From Haberlea rhodopensis (lineage: Eukaryota > Streptophyta > Magnoliopsida > Lamiales > Gesneriaceae): a stretch of DNA of 64,000 nt. The translations under genes and the position numbers were made by a program. Positions within the stretch are counted from its first letter, which is position 1. Each line of letters begins with the position of its first letter. Under the pieces are notes generated by a model that saw only the letters and a list, made by a program, of their open reading frames with translations, ran no database searches and had not been told where the DNA came from. Of the stretch, positions 20,927 through 32,424 are shown piece after piece. The DNA lies in assembly GCA_907163345.1 (NCBI GenBank), contig CAJQUN010000009.1, positions 7,068,001-7,132,000 on the forward strand, read 5' to 3'.

Positions 20927-23639
20927 ATGTCTCAGGTTCGTTTTTCCCTTTACGATTTTGCTTATAAAATGTTATTATGCTGTCAACTTGACATTCTTTG
21001 AATTCGATGTGGCTCATTAGATTTTTCTTCTATTCTTTCATTGTGATTGGTGATTTTTGGATTCTTTTTCCAGAAGTAGGATTAAAGATTTTAATTTTTA
21101 AATTGCGGAAAGTAATGAAATGGGTTTCAATTTTCTCAGCTGAAAAATGAAGAAATTTTGACCTAAGTATGCATTGAAATCTCCAAGATTTTTTCGTTTT
21201 TGTTTGGATCATGAAGTGCTTTGAATATTAATCCATGTTTAGACTCCATCAAATTGTTTAGCCTCCACCAAGCAAGCCATCATCGCTACAGTGTTTCTGA
21301 AAGATGAGCCACAATCCAACAAGAAGCTCAGCAATCTTTTCACACAGGGAAATCAATTTTTGGCTAATGATTTTTTAGTTATTTGGGCTTGTATGATGTT
21401 TTTCCTTTTTAAGTATGGTTTCAGGTTCCTAATAAGGGAAAATTTAGAGCTCAATTGATGTAATTATGAACTTAATTGTTTACTTTATTAATTGCTTATA
21501 CTTTTATAAATTAATAATAATTGTTTACTTCATTAATTGCTTATACTTTTATATCAGATCTGGATGAGGACTGTGATAAAATCTGTATGGTTTAATTTTC
21601 TGATTGACTATCCTAATTCAATCTTGATTATCTTTTAACTTTGCCACTAATCGCAAATTAATTGTTTACTTCATTACTTGCTTATACTTAAATCAGATCT
21701 GGATGAGGACTGTGATAAAATCTGTATGGTTTCATTTTCTGATCGACTATCCTAATTCAATCTTGATTATCTTTGAACTTTACCACTAATCGCAGACAGT
21801 TGAGCTCCGGGTTACCATGTCATGCCAAGGTTGTGTTGGAGCTGTAAAGAGGGTTCTTGGAAAAATGGAAGGTTTGTCAAATTTTCCATTTACTGATTAT
21901 GATAGCATAGTTTGATATGAAGGTTTATGGTTGAAGATAGATATATCGCAAACTGATTGGTATGGAGTACACCCGACCAAGGGTCATAAATGACCCTGAA
22001 CCGACTCGTGCTCAACGACCAGTTAACCAGGTCAACGGTTCGGACCCGTAATCGGCCCGTCTATAGGCGGCCGCTTAATGGTTATAATTTTCTAACCCGT
22101 GAATCGTCAATCGGCGGTTCAAAGGTTTTTTTTTAAAATTTTTTATACTATTACATTTTAAAATTTATAACATATATTATGGTGTAAATTTGAACTCATG
22201 ACGTCCAACTTGAATAATTAGCTTCAACCACTAAGCCATAAGATCAATGTTGATCTAAATATAGTGTTATTAATCAAACAAATGTATCTTACACATTTTG
22301 ATTATTTGAGTTTGAATTTATTTCACGTTAATTCATGATTAATCCATGGAGAAAAAATATATTCAAATACTTTTTTACACTTTTTTCAAATTTTAATTAT
22401 ATTTTTAATTTTTTTTAAAAAAAATGGTCAAACCATAACCTTTGGTTAACCGTAATCGGAATCGGAACCCTAACTGGCGGTTCAAGAATCGTAACCGGAA
22501 CTGTCAATGAAGGTTAAGGTTAAGAATCGAGGTTTTCTAAACCGTCTAACCGACGGTTCTTAACGGTTCTTAACAGTGGTCAGATATAGTATGGAGTATA
22601 ATTTATTTAACGTCAAACATGTCTTTAACTCAATAATAGACATGCCTAACTAATTGGAATCACCATTATTGTGATGGTAGAATTGATCATTATTTTCTGT
22701 GTGGTGGAACTGTTTCGTGTTATAAGATGCTTGTTAAATTTTGCATTTTGGTTTTCTTTATCGTTCAATTCTTGTATATGAACTCACTCAATTTTCTATA
22801 ACATGTTATAGTCCTGAATTATGGATCTTGTTATGGGACGAATGATGGGTGATTAGATGAGGGGTTTGAGGCTAATTGAAGAGAGAACCTCATGAACTCG
22901 TAGATAAATCAAGGCTCGTTAAAAGATAGAACCTCAGATCTATTGACAATTACTGTTGTGAATAATTGTTCTCGTTATTTTATTCATATTAGTTCCGCCC
23001 TATAAATAAAGCTTACAAGATAAAATCAGAAATCTAGTCCCTAAGAATCCTGAAGATTTGGATGAAGATAACATCAATTTTATATCAAATAATAAACTAG
23101 ACTAAATTTGAAAAATGAATCTCTATACTCTTACTATCTTAAACTACTAGAAACCTATTACGCATGAACTCTTGACCGTGACACGTGCTCTTATTTTACG
23201 AAATTTTAGAATTATATAGATCCTTAGTGGTAGTTGTTCTCCATGAGGTGGGGCTAACTACAAAATTGGATATTTTGTAGTAGTTGCTCCATAAGGTTGG
23301 GTTGAATTGGATTCAAAGGCTACTACTTTAACATATCTAAACTGATTTTCAAAAGGTAAATGTGATTTACATCAGTCTTACTTCTGTAGTTACTGTAGTT
23401 AATCAGTAGTCACAATTCGAAAGTGTTTCAAGTCATTAACTGCGTGGTTCATTTTCGCAGGTGTTGAATCATTCGACATTGATATCGAGAAGCAAAAGGT
23501 AACTGTTAAAGGCAATGTCCAGGCAGATGCTGTTCTGCAGACTGTTTCAAAGACTGGTAAGGCAACTTCCTTTTGGGAAGCCGAGGCAGCAGCCCCGGAA
23601 CCCGAATCAAAGCCTACCGAACCTGTTGCTGTTGCTTAA
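20927..23639 (+). CDS. ATX1/CCH-type copper chaperone (HMA domain)
   Basis: Exons: 20927-20935 (a nine-base first exon, MSQ), 21796-21871 and 23461-23639; all introns GT-AG; 264 nt, 87 aa. The HMA fold covers about residues 4-68. The metal site is M-x-C-x-G-C (M11, C13, C16), and the second loop has KTGK at 59-62, the lysine feature of ATX1-type donors that dock to copper ATPases. The C-terminus after residue 68 is a short Ala/Pro/Glu tail, shorter than the long extension of plant CCH. Known family members carry Cu(I) in the cytosol to RAN1/HMA-type ATPases; this role is inferred by homology. Intron 1 contains a 141-bp duplication that includes its own 3' end, and intron 2 contains a 620-bp insertion. 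It could equally be called HIPP-like, but there is no isoprenylation CaaX box. Confidence 0.88.
21475..21795 (+). repeat. Tandem duplication of the 3' end of intron 1
   Basis: Two adjacent copies of a 141-bp unit (21520-21660 and 21661-21795 plus the exon edge), with a partial third copy of about 35 bases at 21475-21508. The second copy ends with the real acceptor AATCGCAG at 21795. In the first copy the matching position reads AATCGCAA, so the acceptor AG is gone. Confidence 0.85.
21970..22589. mobile_element. Probable non-autonomous DNA transposon in copper chaperone intron 2
   Basis: TATGGAGTA occurs at 21961-21969 and again at 22590-22598, as expected of a 9-bp target duplication (or an 8-bp one with a chance match). 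The interior starts with a CCGACC/CGGTTC-rich passage and ends with CGGTTCTTAACGGTTCTTAAC-type repeats in the opposite sense, with an AT-rich centre. No transposase is encoded. The ends are not clear inverted repeats of each other, so hAT or Mutator type is not settled. Confidence 0.5.
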
Positions 23640-24500
23640 TGTACTCGTTTGCTTTTCAATGAACGTACTGTAAAATTTCCTCGTCAAAAAACAAAGAATG
23701 TATCTTAATTCTAGATATTAAATTTGACTTGTGTGTGGAATAAACATCTTGTGGAGTATTTGGTTGGCAAACTTTATCTCATATATAAACCATTATTTAT
23801 TAAGTGTAATCATAACATTGTTGAGATTATCTACGAATTTGGAAAAGAGTTATTGATACTATTTCGTTAGATAAAAAAATTGTGCATATCATAAAGATAT
23901 TAGTGATTCTGCTTGGGGATTCCAGCCCAATTTATAAACCCGTATTTCATCAACCAAATCAATGAATAATAAAAACCAAAATCATCATATTCGTTTAACA
24001 TTGTATCAGAGTCTCTGGCTAACGATGAGATCATGTGTTCAAAACTTTCCACTCATATTATATCTACTTGATGGGCCTAAAAAAAAAAGGAATAAACTGG
24101 TGCACGAGTGATGACGAGTGTTAGAGAATAAATAATAAATTATTCGATCTAAAAGCTTGGACATCTAGATGAGATGATAATTCAACAAACATGTAAGTCT
24201 CATCTTTAGCATAATGTTTCTATTTGGTCTGCGTGTTCTCCCTCTGAAGAGCCAAAGAATCGGAAGAGCTGCATGTCTCCTCTCTATCCGAGGAGGAAGA
24301 AGGGCCCATATAAGTGCCGTATTGGTCGATCTCCTGCATCGAGGAGTCGACTGTGCTATCTGAAGAAAAGACATACTTGATCGGGAGACGTTTGGAAATG
24401 CTGAAAATAGGAAGTCTATTTGTCAAAATAATTGCTAGCTCGAAAGCAAGTTGAAGCAAACAGTGAAAATGACAAGATATGACCTTGTATTTATAGGGTG
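23640..24500. other. 3' flank of the chaperone gene and small LTR-like fragments
   Basis: The first hundred bases are probably 3' UTR. Near 24003 TTGTATCAGAGTC resembles a primer-binding site directly after TTTAACA, and about 100 bases on, after a purine run, TGTTAGAGAATAA (24119) looks like the start of another LTR. That spacing suggests a TRIM-type miniature LTR element, but LTR identity is too weak to prove it. A minus-strand frame of 96 codons (24510-24220), Ser-rich and without known domains, is probably chance. Confidence 0.3.
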
Positions 24501-25119
24501 AGGTAGTCAAACCGTTGAAAGATCAGCATAGTTTAATAAATCGGATGAAGAATCACAAATTAGCCTCGGGTAAAATCTCATATAAGTGCCGAATAAGAAA
24601 TACCCAGGCAGAGCAAGTATCTGCTCGGTCTACTTGTCAAACAACAGCGGAAGACCCAAATATAACTGCCAGTCAACAAAGACGGATAAACGAGCACTGA
24701 TAGTTCGCGGATTTTTGGACACGTCTTGAGCCAACCATGCCACGATCATGGGCAGATCATATTCCTGATTTGACACTCCTTAACTGTTGAATATTTCACT
24801 ATAAATACCAACCTCGGGCCATATAGAAAGAGATAGAGACTTCTTGCTAGAAAAGCTCCGAGAAGAACATAAAGTTCATTTTGTTCGGCCCACACCTCGA
24901 TCAAGAGTAGAAAAGAGTCCCATTATTCTATTTTCATTCAATCGCTCAAATATCATATTGGAACACTGTAAATCACCTTTGTTCATAGTGAAAATTTATT
25001 CTGGACTCCCGTGGTTTTTCCCTTTGTTTTGAAGGGTTTTTCACGTAAAAATCTTGGTGTCTTACTTATTTTTCTATTGCACTTACTTTACCGAGTATTA
25101 AAAATAGAGGATCACAACA
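24500..25119 (+). repeat. Candidate solo LTR of a Gypsy-type retrotransposon
   Basis: A TATA-like box (CACTATAAATACC, about 24798) is followed by a leader-like stretch, a CT-rich passage with GGTTTTTCCCTTTGTTTTGA, and an ending GAGGATCACAACA at 25119. This resembles the R-U5 part of large plant Gypsy LTRs. The left end is not defined, no partner LTR or primer-binding site follows, and no coding region is attached. Confidence 0.35.
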
Positions 25120-25866
25120 ATATAAACTTAAAATCGCTATATAATTTTGAATTTCTAGTCGAAATTATGCTTATCATCATTTAATATGTCGCATATATCG
25201 CTTTTTAATTCGATAATATCATATCCCTGCCATTTAAGATTCGGATCATGAAATCCGAGAAGAAACCTCGACATGGAGGTAATAGTACGAGGATAGCAAA
25301 TACATCACTAGTTCGAAGATTTAACCCTGTTTAGAGTCCAAATTTAAAGAAATTCACAAGTTTCTTCCCTTATCTCGTATTTTTCCCGTGCCTGATGCAT
25401 GTGTTTGTTACCTTGTAGTCCAAAATTCGTGCTCATCACATACATCAAAATGAACGAATTAACAGACATGCTCTTGATGAAAATTGTTGATTTATGTGTT
25501 AGCTTTCATTTAGTTTTAAAAGCACTCCATTTGAACATCACATAAGAAAATTATGCCAATTTGATCAAAATGTGTCACTGTTGGGAAATCAACAAACATG
25601 ACACAATTCGGAGTGATTTTGCCCCTCCTTCCAAAAAGATTCAGACAAAACTCAACATAAAAATTGTAGCTCTATGAGTTGCATTCCCAGTAAGATTGGC
25701 CTCAAATCATTTAAAACTACTACACAAGTTGTTATGTTAAAAATCATAATAGGAGTCGATTATCTACTATTGGCCAACACATACAAACAAGTCCACATAA
25801 GATTATATGAGAACTTTGTGATCTCTTAAAATTCCAATTTCTTAATTAATTGAATAATTACAAAGG
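25120..25866. other. Intergenic sequence, nothing recognised
   Basis: Moderately AT-rich with no open frame of note and no clear repeat. It ends at the left LTR of the old Copia element. Confidence 0.4.
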
Positions 25867-25994
25867 TGTTATAAAATGTTATTATTGGAACATAATATAA
25901 AAGTATATTGCAAGATCAATATATAGGGAAGATAAAATTATACATTCCTTTTATCTATACTTTTTTCACATCCCTTGTTACAAAATGTTGGAAC

Positions 25995-26051
<57 letters not shown>

Positions 26052-26182
26052 CATCAAGAGTGACAAGTCACTTAATGTGACTAATATCCTAAAGAGTTAC
26101 AAGTGAATTTAATATCCTTAAATGATTTAAGTCACTTCAATAAGTTATGACTTAAGGGACATCCATATACAATGTATTTACA
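25867..26182 (-). repeat. 3' LTR of the old Copia element (left copy)
   Basis: Begins TGTTATAAAATG and ends TATTTACA on the plus strand. It shares long blocks with 31140-31416, such as GGAACATAATATAAAA and GCAAGATCAATAT and the CATCAAGAG...AAGAGTTACAAGTGAATTT region. It contains a TA microsatellite of about 53 bases (25999-26051). Confidence 0.8.
25999..26051. repeat. (TA)n microsatellite
   Basis: An uninterrupted alternating run within the left LTR. The right LTR has only about 16 bases of TA at the equivalent place (31264-31279). Confidence 0.9.
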
Positions 26183-26382
26183 ATACTTCCCCTTGGATGT
26201 CTATCAATGTCTCATTAAAAACCTTGCTAGTAAAACCCGATGGAAAAAAAACTGGACGAAGGAAAAAAGAGTGCATATCCATATGAAGCTTGCGAGCATG
26301 AGACATTTCCTTGTCAAAAGTGATCACGCTCCCCCTGATATTGACAAGAGATCCTTGAGTTGACGCATTTCGATTTTGTGAA

Positions 26383-26837
26383 TCATCTTTTTGAAAGTTG
26401 TGGTTGGCAATGCTTTAATGAATAAATCCGCAAAGTTGTTACTTGATTGTATATGATGAACGACAATATCACCAGTCTGCTGTAGTTCGTGAGTGTAGAA
26501 AAACTTTGGTGATATATTTTTGTTTGGTCACCTTTGATGCAGCCATTTCTGATCTGTGTAATACAAGCATCATTATCCTCATACAGCAGTGCCGATGAAT
26601 TCTTTTGTGAAGTTAACCCACATGATTCTCGAATATGTTGAATCATTGACATCAACCATATACATTCATGACTTGCTTCAAGCAATGCCAAATTTCTGAA
26701 TGATTTGAAGAAGTAGCGGTTAATGTTTGTTTCACCGAACGCCATGATATTGCAGCACCACCACAAGTAAATACATAGCCGCTTTGAGATCTTCCTTTAT
26801 GTGGGTAAAAAAGATAACCAATGTCAGCATAACCCAC
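26383..26837 (-). pseudogene. Copia RNase H remnant
   Basis: Two overlapping minus-strand frames carry GYADIGYLFYPHKGRSQSGYV and ISWRSVKQTLTATSSNHSE, the familiar RNase H region of Copia elements (ADxD...S.TGY...WxSKKQ). A frame change near 26700 and substitutions such as N for T or E at conserved sites show decay. Confidence 0.75.
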
Positions 26838-27343
26838 TAATTGTAAATCTGAATTATTTGAGTAAAATATACCCGTATCGGCTATTCCGCGAAGGTAACG
26901 TAGGACATGTTTTATGACATTTCAATGCCTTCGTATTGGTGAAGTATATCTTCATTTCTTCTCCGGAAATGATCTTTCTTTATATCCTGTGGACGACAAC
27001 CATATGATTACTCAATGTGTGAGCTTTATCCATATAAAATTGTTTAAGAATCTTTTATGTATATGTTGATTGATGGATAAATGTTCCATCTAACAAACGT
27101 CCGATCTGCAAGACGAGACAAAATTTTGTCTTACCACAATTTTTCATCTCAAATTCTTTCATCAAATAATTAACAGTCTTTGTGAGCTCTTCGGGAGTCC
27201 CCACAAGATTTAGGTCATCCACATATACAGCAATAATGGTAAATCCACTTTCAGATCTTTTGATGAAAACACATGGACAAATTATGTTATTTATATATCC
27301 TTATTTAACGAGGTATTCACTAAGATGGTTATACCACATTCTT

Positions 27344-27682
27344 TCAGATTGTTTTAATCTGTACAAGGATCGTTGAACTTAATTGAAAATAACCCATGAG
27401 ACTTATGGTTATATGTTTAAGGCATTTTGAATCCTTCGGGGATATTAATGTAAATGTCATTCTCCAATGACCTATAGAGATTGCAGTAACAACATCCATA
27501 ATATGCATATCAAGTCTCTCTGTGACTGTCAAATTGATCAAATACCGTAACATTATTATGTCGATCACAGGGGAATATGTTTCCTCATAGTGAAATCCAG
27601 GTCTTTGTGAGAAACCTTGCGCAACAAGACGTGCCTTGTATCTCACAATTTCATTTTTTTCATTGCGTTTCCGGACAAACAC
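27344..27682 (-). pseudogene. Copia reverse transcriptase remnant
   Basis: The frame contains KARLVAQGFSQRPGFHYEET followed by YSPV, the N-terminal hallmark of the Copia reverse transcriptase domain (RVT_2). The catalytic YVDD block appears only in other, broken frames further left (a YVDDL-like stretch can be read near 27210-27230). Confidence 0.8.
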
Positions 27683-28134
27683 CCATTGTATCTAACATGT
27701 TTCACATCTTTAGGTGTTTGGACTACTGGTCCAAATACTTTACGATTTTCTAAGGACTTTAATTCAGCTTGAATATCCTCTTTCACTTTGGCCAATCATT
27801 TCTATCTCGACATTCTTCAACAAATATTTGTTTTGGATCCTCATTTACAATATCTAGTGCGGCCTTATAAATGAAAACATTATCCATAACAACTTTCTTT
27901 ATATCCCAATTTTCTCTTGTGATCAGATAATTCAAAGAGATCTCTTCAGATGTATATTCTTACTCATGTGTGTTTTCGGGAGCATTTGGTTCATCAACCT
28001 TAGACTGATCAGTCAATTTTTCCATAGCACTTTCTTGCTTTGAAATATTTTTTCTTCAAGAACACTTACTTATTGTATCATTTCTTACGGGGGTTCTTAT
28101 CTTTTGCGCCAGCAGGGCGTCCAATCTTCATGCA

Positions 28135-28579
28135 CTATTTTAGTGTGCCATCAGTTTTTCCTTCGGGGACATCAACCAGTGTGAGTGTGTTTATAGCCGG
28201 TATATGAGATTTTGTTACTTTCTTTATATCAGTAAATGCATCTGGCATCTGATTTGTAATATTTTGTAAATCGATTATCCTTTTCACTTCTTGCTCACAC
28301 TGATTTGTGTGAGGATCAAGGTGAGACAAATATGGTACATACCATGAGATTTTTTTGTCGTTCATCAGTAAGCGACGATTTTCCTCCCCCCAATGGTGGG
28401 AAAACTGTCTCATCAAAATGGTAATCCACAAACCTTGCTTTAAATAAATCACCCGTCAGGGGCTCAATGTATCTAATTATAGATGGGGAATCAAAACCAA
28501 CATAAATCCCCAAGACGTTGTTGTGGACCCATATTTGTTTGATGAGGTGGAGAAATGGAAACATAAATCGCACCACCAA
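28135..28579 (-). pseudogene. Copia integrase-to-RT linker remnant
   Basis: Two overlapping minus-strand frames encode the LGIYVGFDSPSIIRYIEPLTGDLF region that follows the integrase core in plant Copia polyproteins, then the acidic linker leading to reverse transcriptase. A frameshift lies near 28430. Confidence 0.65.
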
Positions 28580-28744
28580 AAAACTTTAAGTGAGAAATAT
28601 CAGACTGCTGGCCAGAAACAAGTTGCAATGATTAATACTGATTAAATGAACTTGGCCTAACTCGCACCAATGCAACATCATGTAATATTGCATGTCCCCA
28701 AATAGAAGTGGGTAAATTTGCCTTTAAAATTAAAGGTCTAGCAA

Positions 28745-29041
28745 TTAGTTGCAATCTCTTAATAAAGACTCTGCAATCCCATTTTGAGTATGTACATGTG
28801 CAACTAAATGTTCAACATCAATACTAATTGGCATGCAGTAATTATTAAATGATTGAGATGTAAATTCACTGGCATCGTCAGGACGAATAGACTTGATTGG
28901 ATAATTAGGAAATTGTACCCTCAATCTTATAATCTGGGCAAGAAGTTTGGCAAAAGCAATGATACGTGTTGACAATAGACTAATATTTGACATCTCGATG
29001 ATGCGTCTATAAGAACCATAAAATAAGGAAATGGTCCACAA
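28745..29041 (-). pseudogene. Copia integrase core remnant
   Basis: Carries IRPDDASEFTSQSFNNYC and the HTQNGIAES block, equivalent to the second Asp and the catalytic Glu regions of the integrase core (rve). Conserved residues around them are changed and the frame is closed by stops on both sides. Confidence 0.75.
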
Positions 29042-29331
29042 GGTGAATCAATGGGTCCACAAATATCCCCTTGAATTCTTTGCAAGAATGTAGGCGCCTC
29101 ATTATTAATTTTCGTCGGAGATGGTCTTATAATTAATTTCCCTTGTGAGCAGGCAACACGTACACATTCATGAGGTAAAAGAATATTCTGGTTCTTTATA
29201 GGTGTCCATGTGGGTTTCTAATGATTTGACGCATCATGATCGATCCTAGGTGACCAAGTCGATCATGCCAAAGCATAAAAATGTTTGGATCATTGAACTT
29301 CCGGTTCATTATAATATTTGATTCTATGGCA

Positions 29332-29766
29332 CTAATGGTCGCATAATACAATCCCTAAGAAAACTGGGAGTTTTTCTTTTATATGCTCCTGGCATGAAAC
29401 AATGGATGTAATATAAAGATATTTCATATTCCCCTCATACATAGTCTCGATATAAAATCCATTGAGACGTATGTCTTTAAAACTTAATAAATTTCTGGTG
29501 GATTTACTAGAGTATAATGCATCTTTTAATAAAATATTTGTTCCTCCAGACAATATTATGTTTGTTCTTCCAAAGCCCTCAATTATTTTTGTAGTACCAA
29601 AACTTGTACTAACATTTGGTTTTGCCATTTTCAAATTCGAGTAATATTTCTGATCTCGAAGAATTATGTGTGTTGTTCCAATATCAACCAAACAAATATC
29701 CCCACCTTTCATCATGGGTTTACTTTCAGCATTAATATTTTCCATCATTCTAAACAATATAAACAA
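29332..29766 (-). pseudogene. Copia protease remnant
   Basis: The frame contains CLVDIGTTHIILRDQKYY, matching the protease active-site region of this Copia lineage, in which a DSGTTH-like motif is usual; here Ser is replaced by Ile. It continues through NLLSFKDIRLNGFYIET, typical of the protease to GAG-pre-integrase junction. Confidence 0.75.
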
Positions 29767-30080
29767 AGTGAAGAAAATGATAAAATTAATATATTATTTA
29801 AAGCTAATATACCCAATACTTAGAAACATGACAAAGCGGAGACTGGACATATAATAAATCTGACTTAGAAATACCAAGACTTAGAAATTTAAAAAAAACA
29901 AACCAGTGACTGAATTAAAACACATAACAAACTAGACTTAGAAATTAAGATACAATAAAGTTAAAACACAGATTCAACATCATATCGATCATCTTTGATC
30001 TTTCTGTTGTCATCACGAGCCTCATCACCATAAAATGAAAATAGTTTCTCCACTTGGCTCGGTAAAGAAATCAGCAACAC

Positions 30081-30763
30081 CTAAATGAGTAAAGTCCTTT
30101 TTTTTCCTTTACCCTTGATATATGTTTGATACAGATCAACAAGATGCTTTGGTGTGCAGCAGGTACGAGGCCAATGCTCTTTCACTCCACACCTATAACA
30201 AGTTTCATCATGATTCTTAGGAGGACCAACAATCTTACCCTTTTCTTGTTTCGCACCATTGTTGTTCCACTTCGAGTGGTATGCTGCTTTTTTGGGACCA
30301 ACATGGTTTCGACCATGACCAGGACCATACCCACGACCGCGGCCACGACCACGACCACGTCCAAGTACATATTTGTTTGCATTCACTTCTGAAACTGAAA
30401 CATTTGCATTTACTTCTGGAAATGCTTGTGATTCAGTTGGGTAGGAGTAATGATTTTTCATCAAGAGTTCATTGTTTTGTTCAGCAACAAAGAGACATGT
30501 AATTAACTGAGAATATTTTTGAATACCTCTTTCACGTTATTGCTGTTGCAGGAGCATGTTGGAGGCATGAAAAATAGTGATGTCTTTTCTAACATATCTT
30601 CATCAGTAACATTGTCACCACATAATCTCAATTGGGACACAATTTTAAACATTGTAGAGTTATACTTATTTAGTGTTTTGAAATCTTGCAACCTCAGGTG
30701 CATCCAGTTATAACAAGCCTTTGTGAGTAACACAGTTTTTTGGTGATCATATCTCCCTTCCAA
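30081..30763 (-). pseudogene. Copia Gag remnant with zinc knuckle
   Basis: Two frames: the upstream one (30763-30503) holds the Gag core (WMHLRLQDFKTLNKYNS), and the downstream one (30464-30081) holds a Gly/Arg-rich RGRGRG stretch and a CCHC knuckle, C-Y-R-C-x4-H-x4-C. A stop and frame change separate them near 30490. The Gly/Arg tract also produces a spurious plus-strand frame. Confidence 0.75.
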
Positions 30764-31120
30764 GTTTTTCCATAGGATAACCGGGTCATTTACCCCAAGA
30801 TATTAGGATTTCAGTGCTTCATGGAGGTGATGACGAATGAAAATCATTACCTTCGCTTTGTCTTGTTCACTTGCCTCAATATTTTCCTTGATGGTTTGTC
30901 CAAGTTTTTTTGAACTCAAATGTATCTCAGCATCAATGACCAAAGTCAAATAGTTTCTTCCGGAAACATCAAGGGCACGAATTCAAGCTTGGTTATGTTA
31001 GCCATAGTACTGAATCACAAATCAAATTTCACTTTAGAGTATGGAATGCTCGTATTCTCAAATCTACAAGTTTGAGTTTTATTACAAATTTCAAGTGGTG
31101 TGTATTATATAAAAATGGTA

Positions 31121-31139
31121 GAACTTCGTGCTGATAACA
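31121..31139 (-). other. Unusual primer-binding site candidate
   Basis: Directly inside the 5' LTR the minus strand reads TGTTATCAGCACGAAGTTC. This is not the standard TGGTATCAGAGC match to initiator tRNA-Met; only the TATCAG part agrees. It may represent a different tRNA primer or a decayed site. Confidence 0.4.
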
Positions 31140-31416
31140 TCTTATAAAATATTAGTATTGGAACATAATATAAAAATATATTGCAAGATCAATATGTAGG
31201 GAAAATAAAGTTATCCATTCCTTTTATCTATACTTTTTTCACATCCATTATTACAAAGTCTTGTATATATATATATAGCACAAAACATCAAGAGTTACAA
31301 GTCATTTAATGTGACTTAATATCCTAAAGAGTTACAAGTGAATTTAATATTCTTAAATTGTTTCTCACTTCAATAAATTATGACTTAAGTGGACATTCAT
31401 ATGCAATGTATTCGCA
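31140..31416 (-). repeat. 5' LTR of the old Copia element (right copy)
   Basis: Homologous to 25867-26182 as described there. The end that should read TGTTATAAAATG is TCTTATAAAATATT, so even the LTR terminus has mutated. Confidence 0.8.
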
Positions 31417-32414
31417 ATATAAGTCATTAATTAGTCACCAAAAAGTGTTTAGAAGTATGGAATTTTGAATTTTTAAAAAAATTAAAAAATATTGTTGGGG
31501 GTTCTATTTGAAATTATTATAAAAAGCGAGGACCAGTTTGAATTTCTTCCAGGTCAGTTAAACGGCCTCGTATCAGTCAGTCAGTTTATTTAGTCGGTGC
31601 ACGCCATTTCTCCGCAGCAGATCTGGCTTGTCTTACCGTCCGATATCGCGCCAATTGCTCGGATCCAATATCCCATTTTCCCGGTATTTTATTGCTATTG
31701 CTATTTCTATTTAAATTTATTGATTTACTCCTCCTTTTGTTAATGTGATGAATTTTGTGTATTTGTAGTATTGATGATCTGTTGGTAGAATCTTAGATCA
31801 ATCTTGTGAATGTGGAGTTGTACTTGAACGTTCTCAATTTCAATTGATTGAATTTTTTTTTTGACTGTGGTTGGGACAATAAAGGGAGTTGATCACACCA
31901 TGAATCCATGATGAAAACTTTAGGCTGTGCTGGAAAAAGTGATAGCAAAAATTGATTTTTGTTTTGATCCAGCAAGAACCCTAAAGTTAACACATCAATA
32001 TACTCACCAATCCATTTTCAGTTAGATTTCACGAATACTCCGGCAATTGGGACATTTTTAAGTTTCTTTATCCCAAGTTAATGCACGCAATGCTGATGTT
32101 TCGAGGTGAATTGAATGTCTGCTGTAATTTCGCCAAGTGATTATATATATTTATAAAGTTTCTAACTTTCCCTTTTACATAAGTTTGTTCTTTTCTTGTT
32201 TTTCCCCTTTTTGTATGTGAGCTAGTTTGTATTTGCTTCTAGTCATGAGGAGACTAAATCTGCTGTAATGAAAATCGATAATAAAGACCAGTGATTCTGA
32301 GTTATATTCTCCATTCTCCCTCAATTACTCAGAACAAACTTTGTGATTAGCATGCATTACTTGGTGAAAATATGTTTGTTAGTTATGAAACTGATGAAAT
32401 TTAGTCAACTGCAG
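31417..32414 (+). promoter_or_regulatory. Upstream region, probable first non-coding exon and leader intron of the kelch gene
   Basis: Around 31560-31683 the composition changes from AT-rich to a more balanced leader-like sequence with CAGTCAGTCAG and CGCGCC-containing stretches, ending at a possible donor (CCCG/GTATTTT, 31684). An acceptor TCAACTGCAG ends at 32414, ten bases before the start codon. A leader intron of about 730 bases is therefore likely. Two short minus-strand frames here have no domain. Confidence 0.45.
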
Positions 32415-32424
32415 GACAGTTGAA

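Larger units (their letters stand above)
25867..31416 (-). mobile_element. Old, degenerate Copia LTR retrotransposon
   Basis: Two related LTRs (25867-26182 and 31140-31416) in the same orientation enclose Copia coding remnants read from right to left on the minus strand: Gag with CCHC knuckle, protease, integrase, reverse transcriptase and RNase H. Every domain is interrupted by stops or frameshifts. The LTRs differ at many sites and by a large TA expansion, so the insertion is old. The gene order is the Copia order (integrase before reverse transcriptase). I see no matching 5-bp target duplication. The right LTR lies about 150 bp upstream of the probable first exon of the kelch gene. Confidence 0.85.

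Noticed and set aside
24220..24510. A 96-codon minus-strand frame as a small gene
   Set aside because: No domain, no promoter or splice context, and it sits between LTR-like fragments; composition does not distinguish it from chance.
30126..30502. Plus-strand frames with Thr or Asp/His repeats
   Set aside because: Antisense of the Gly/Arg-rich stretch in the decayed Copia gag.
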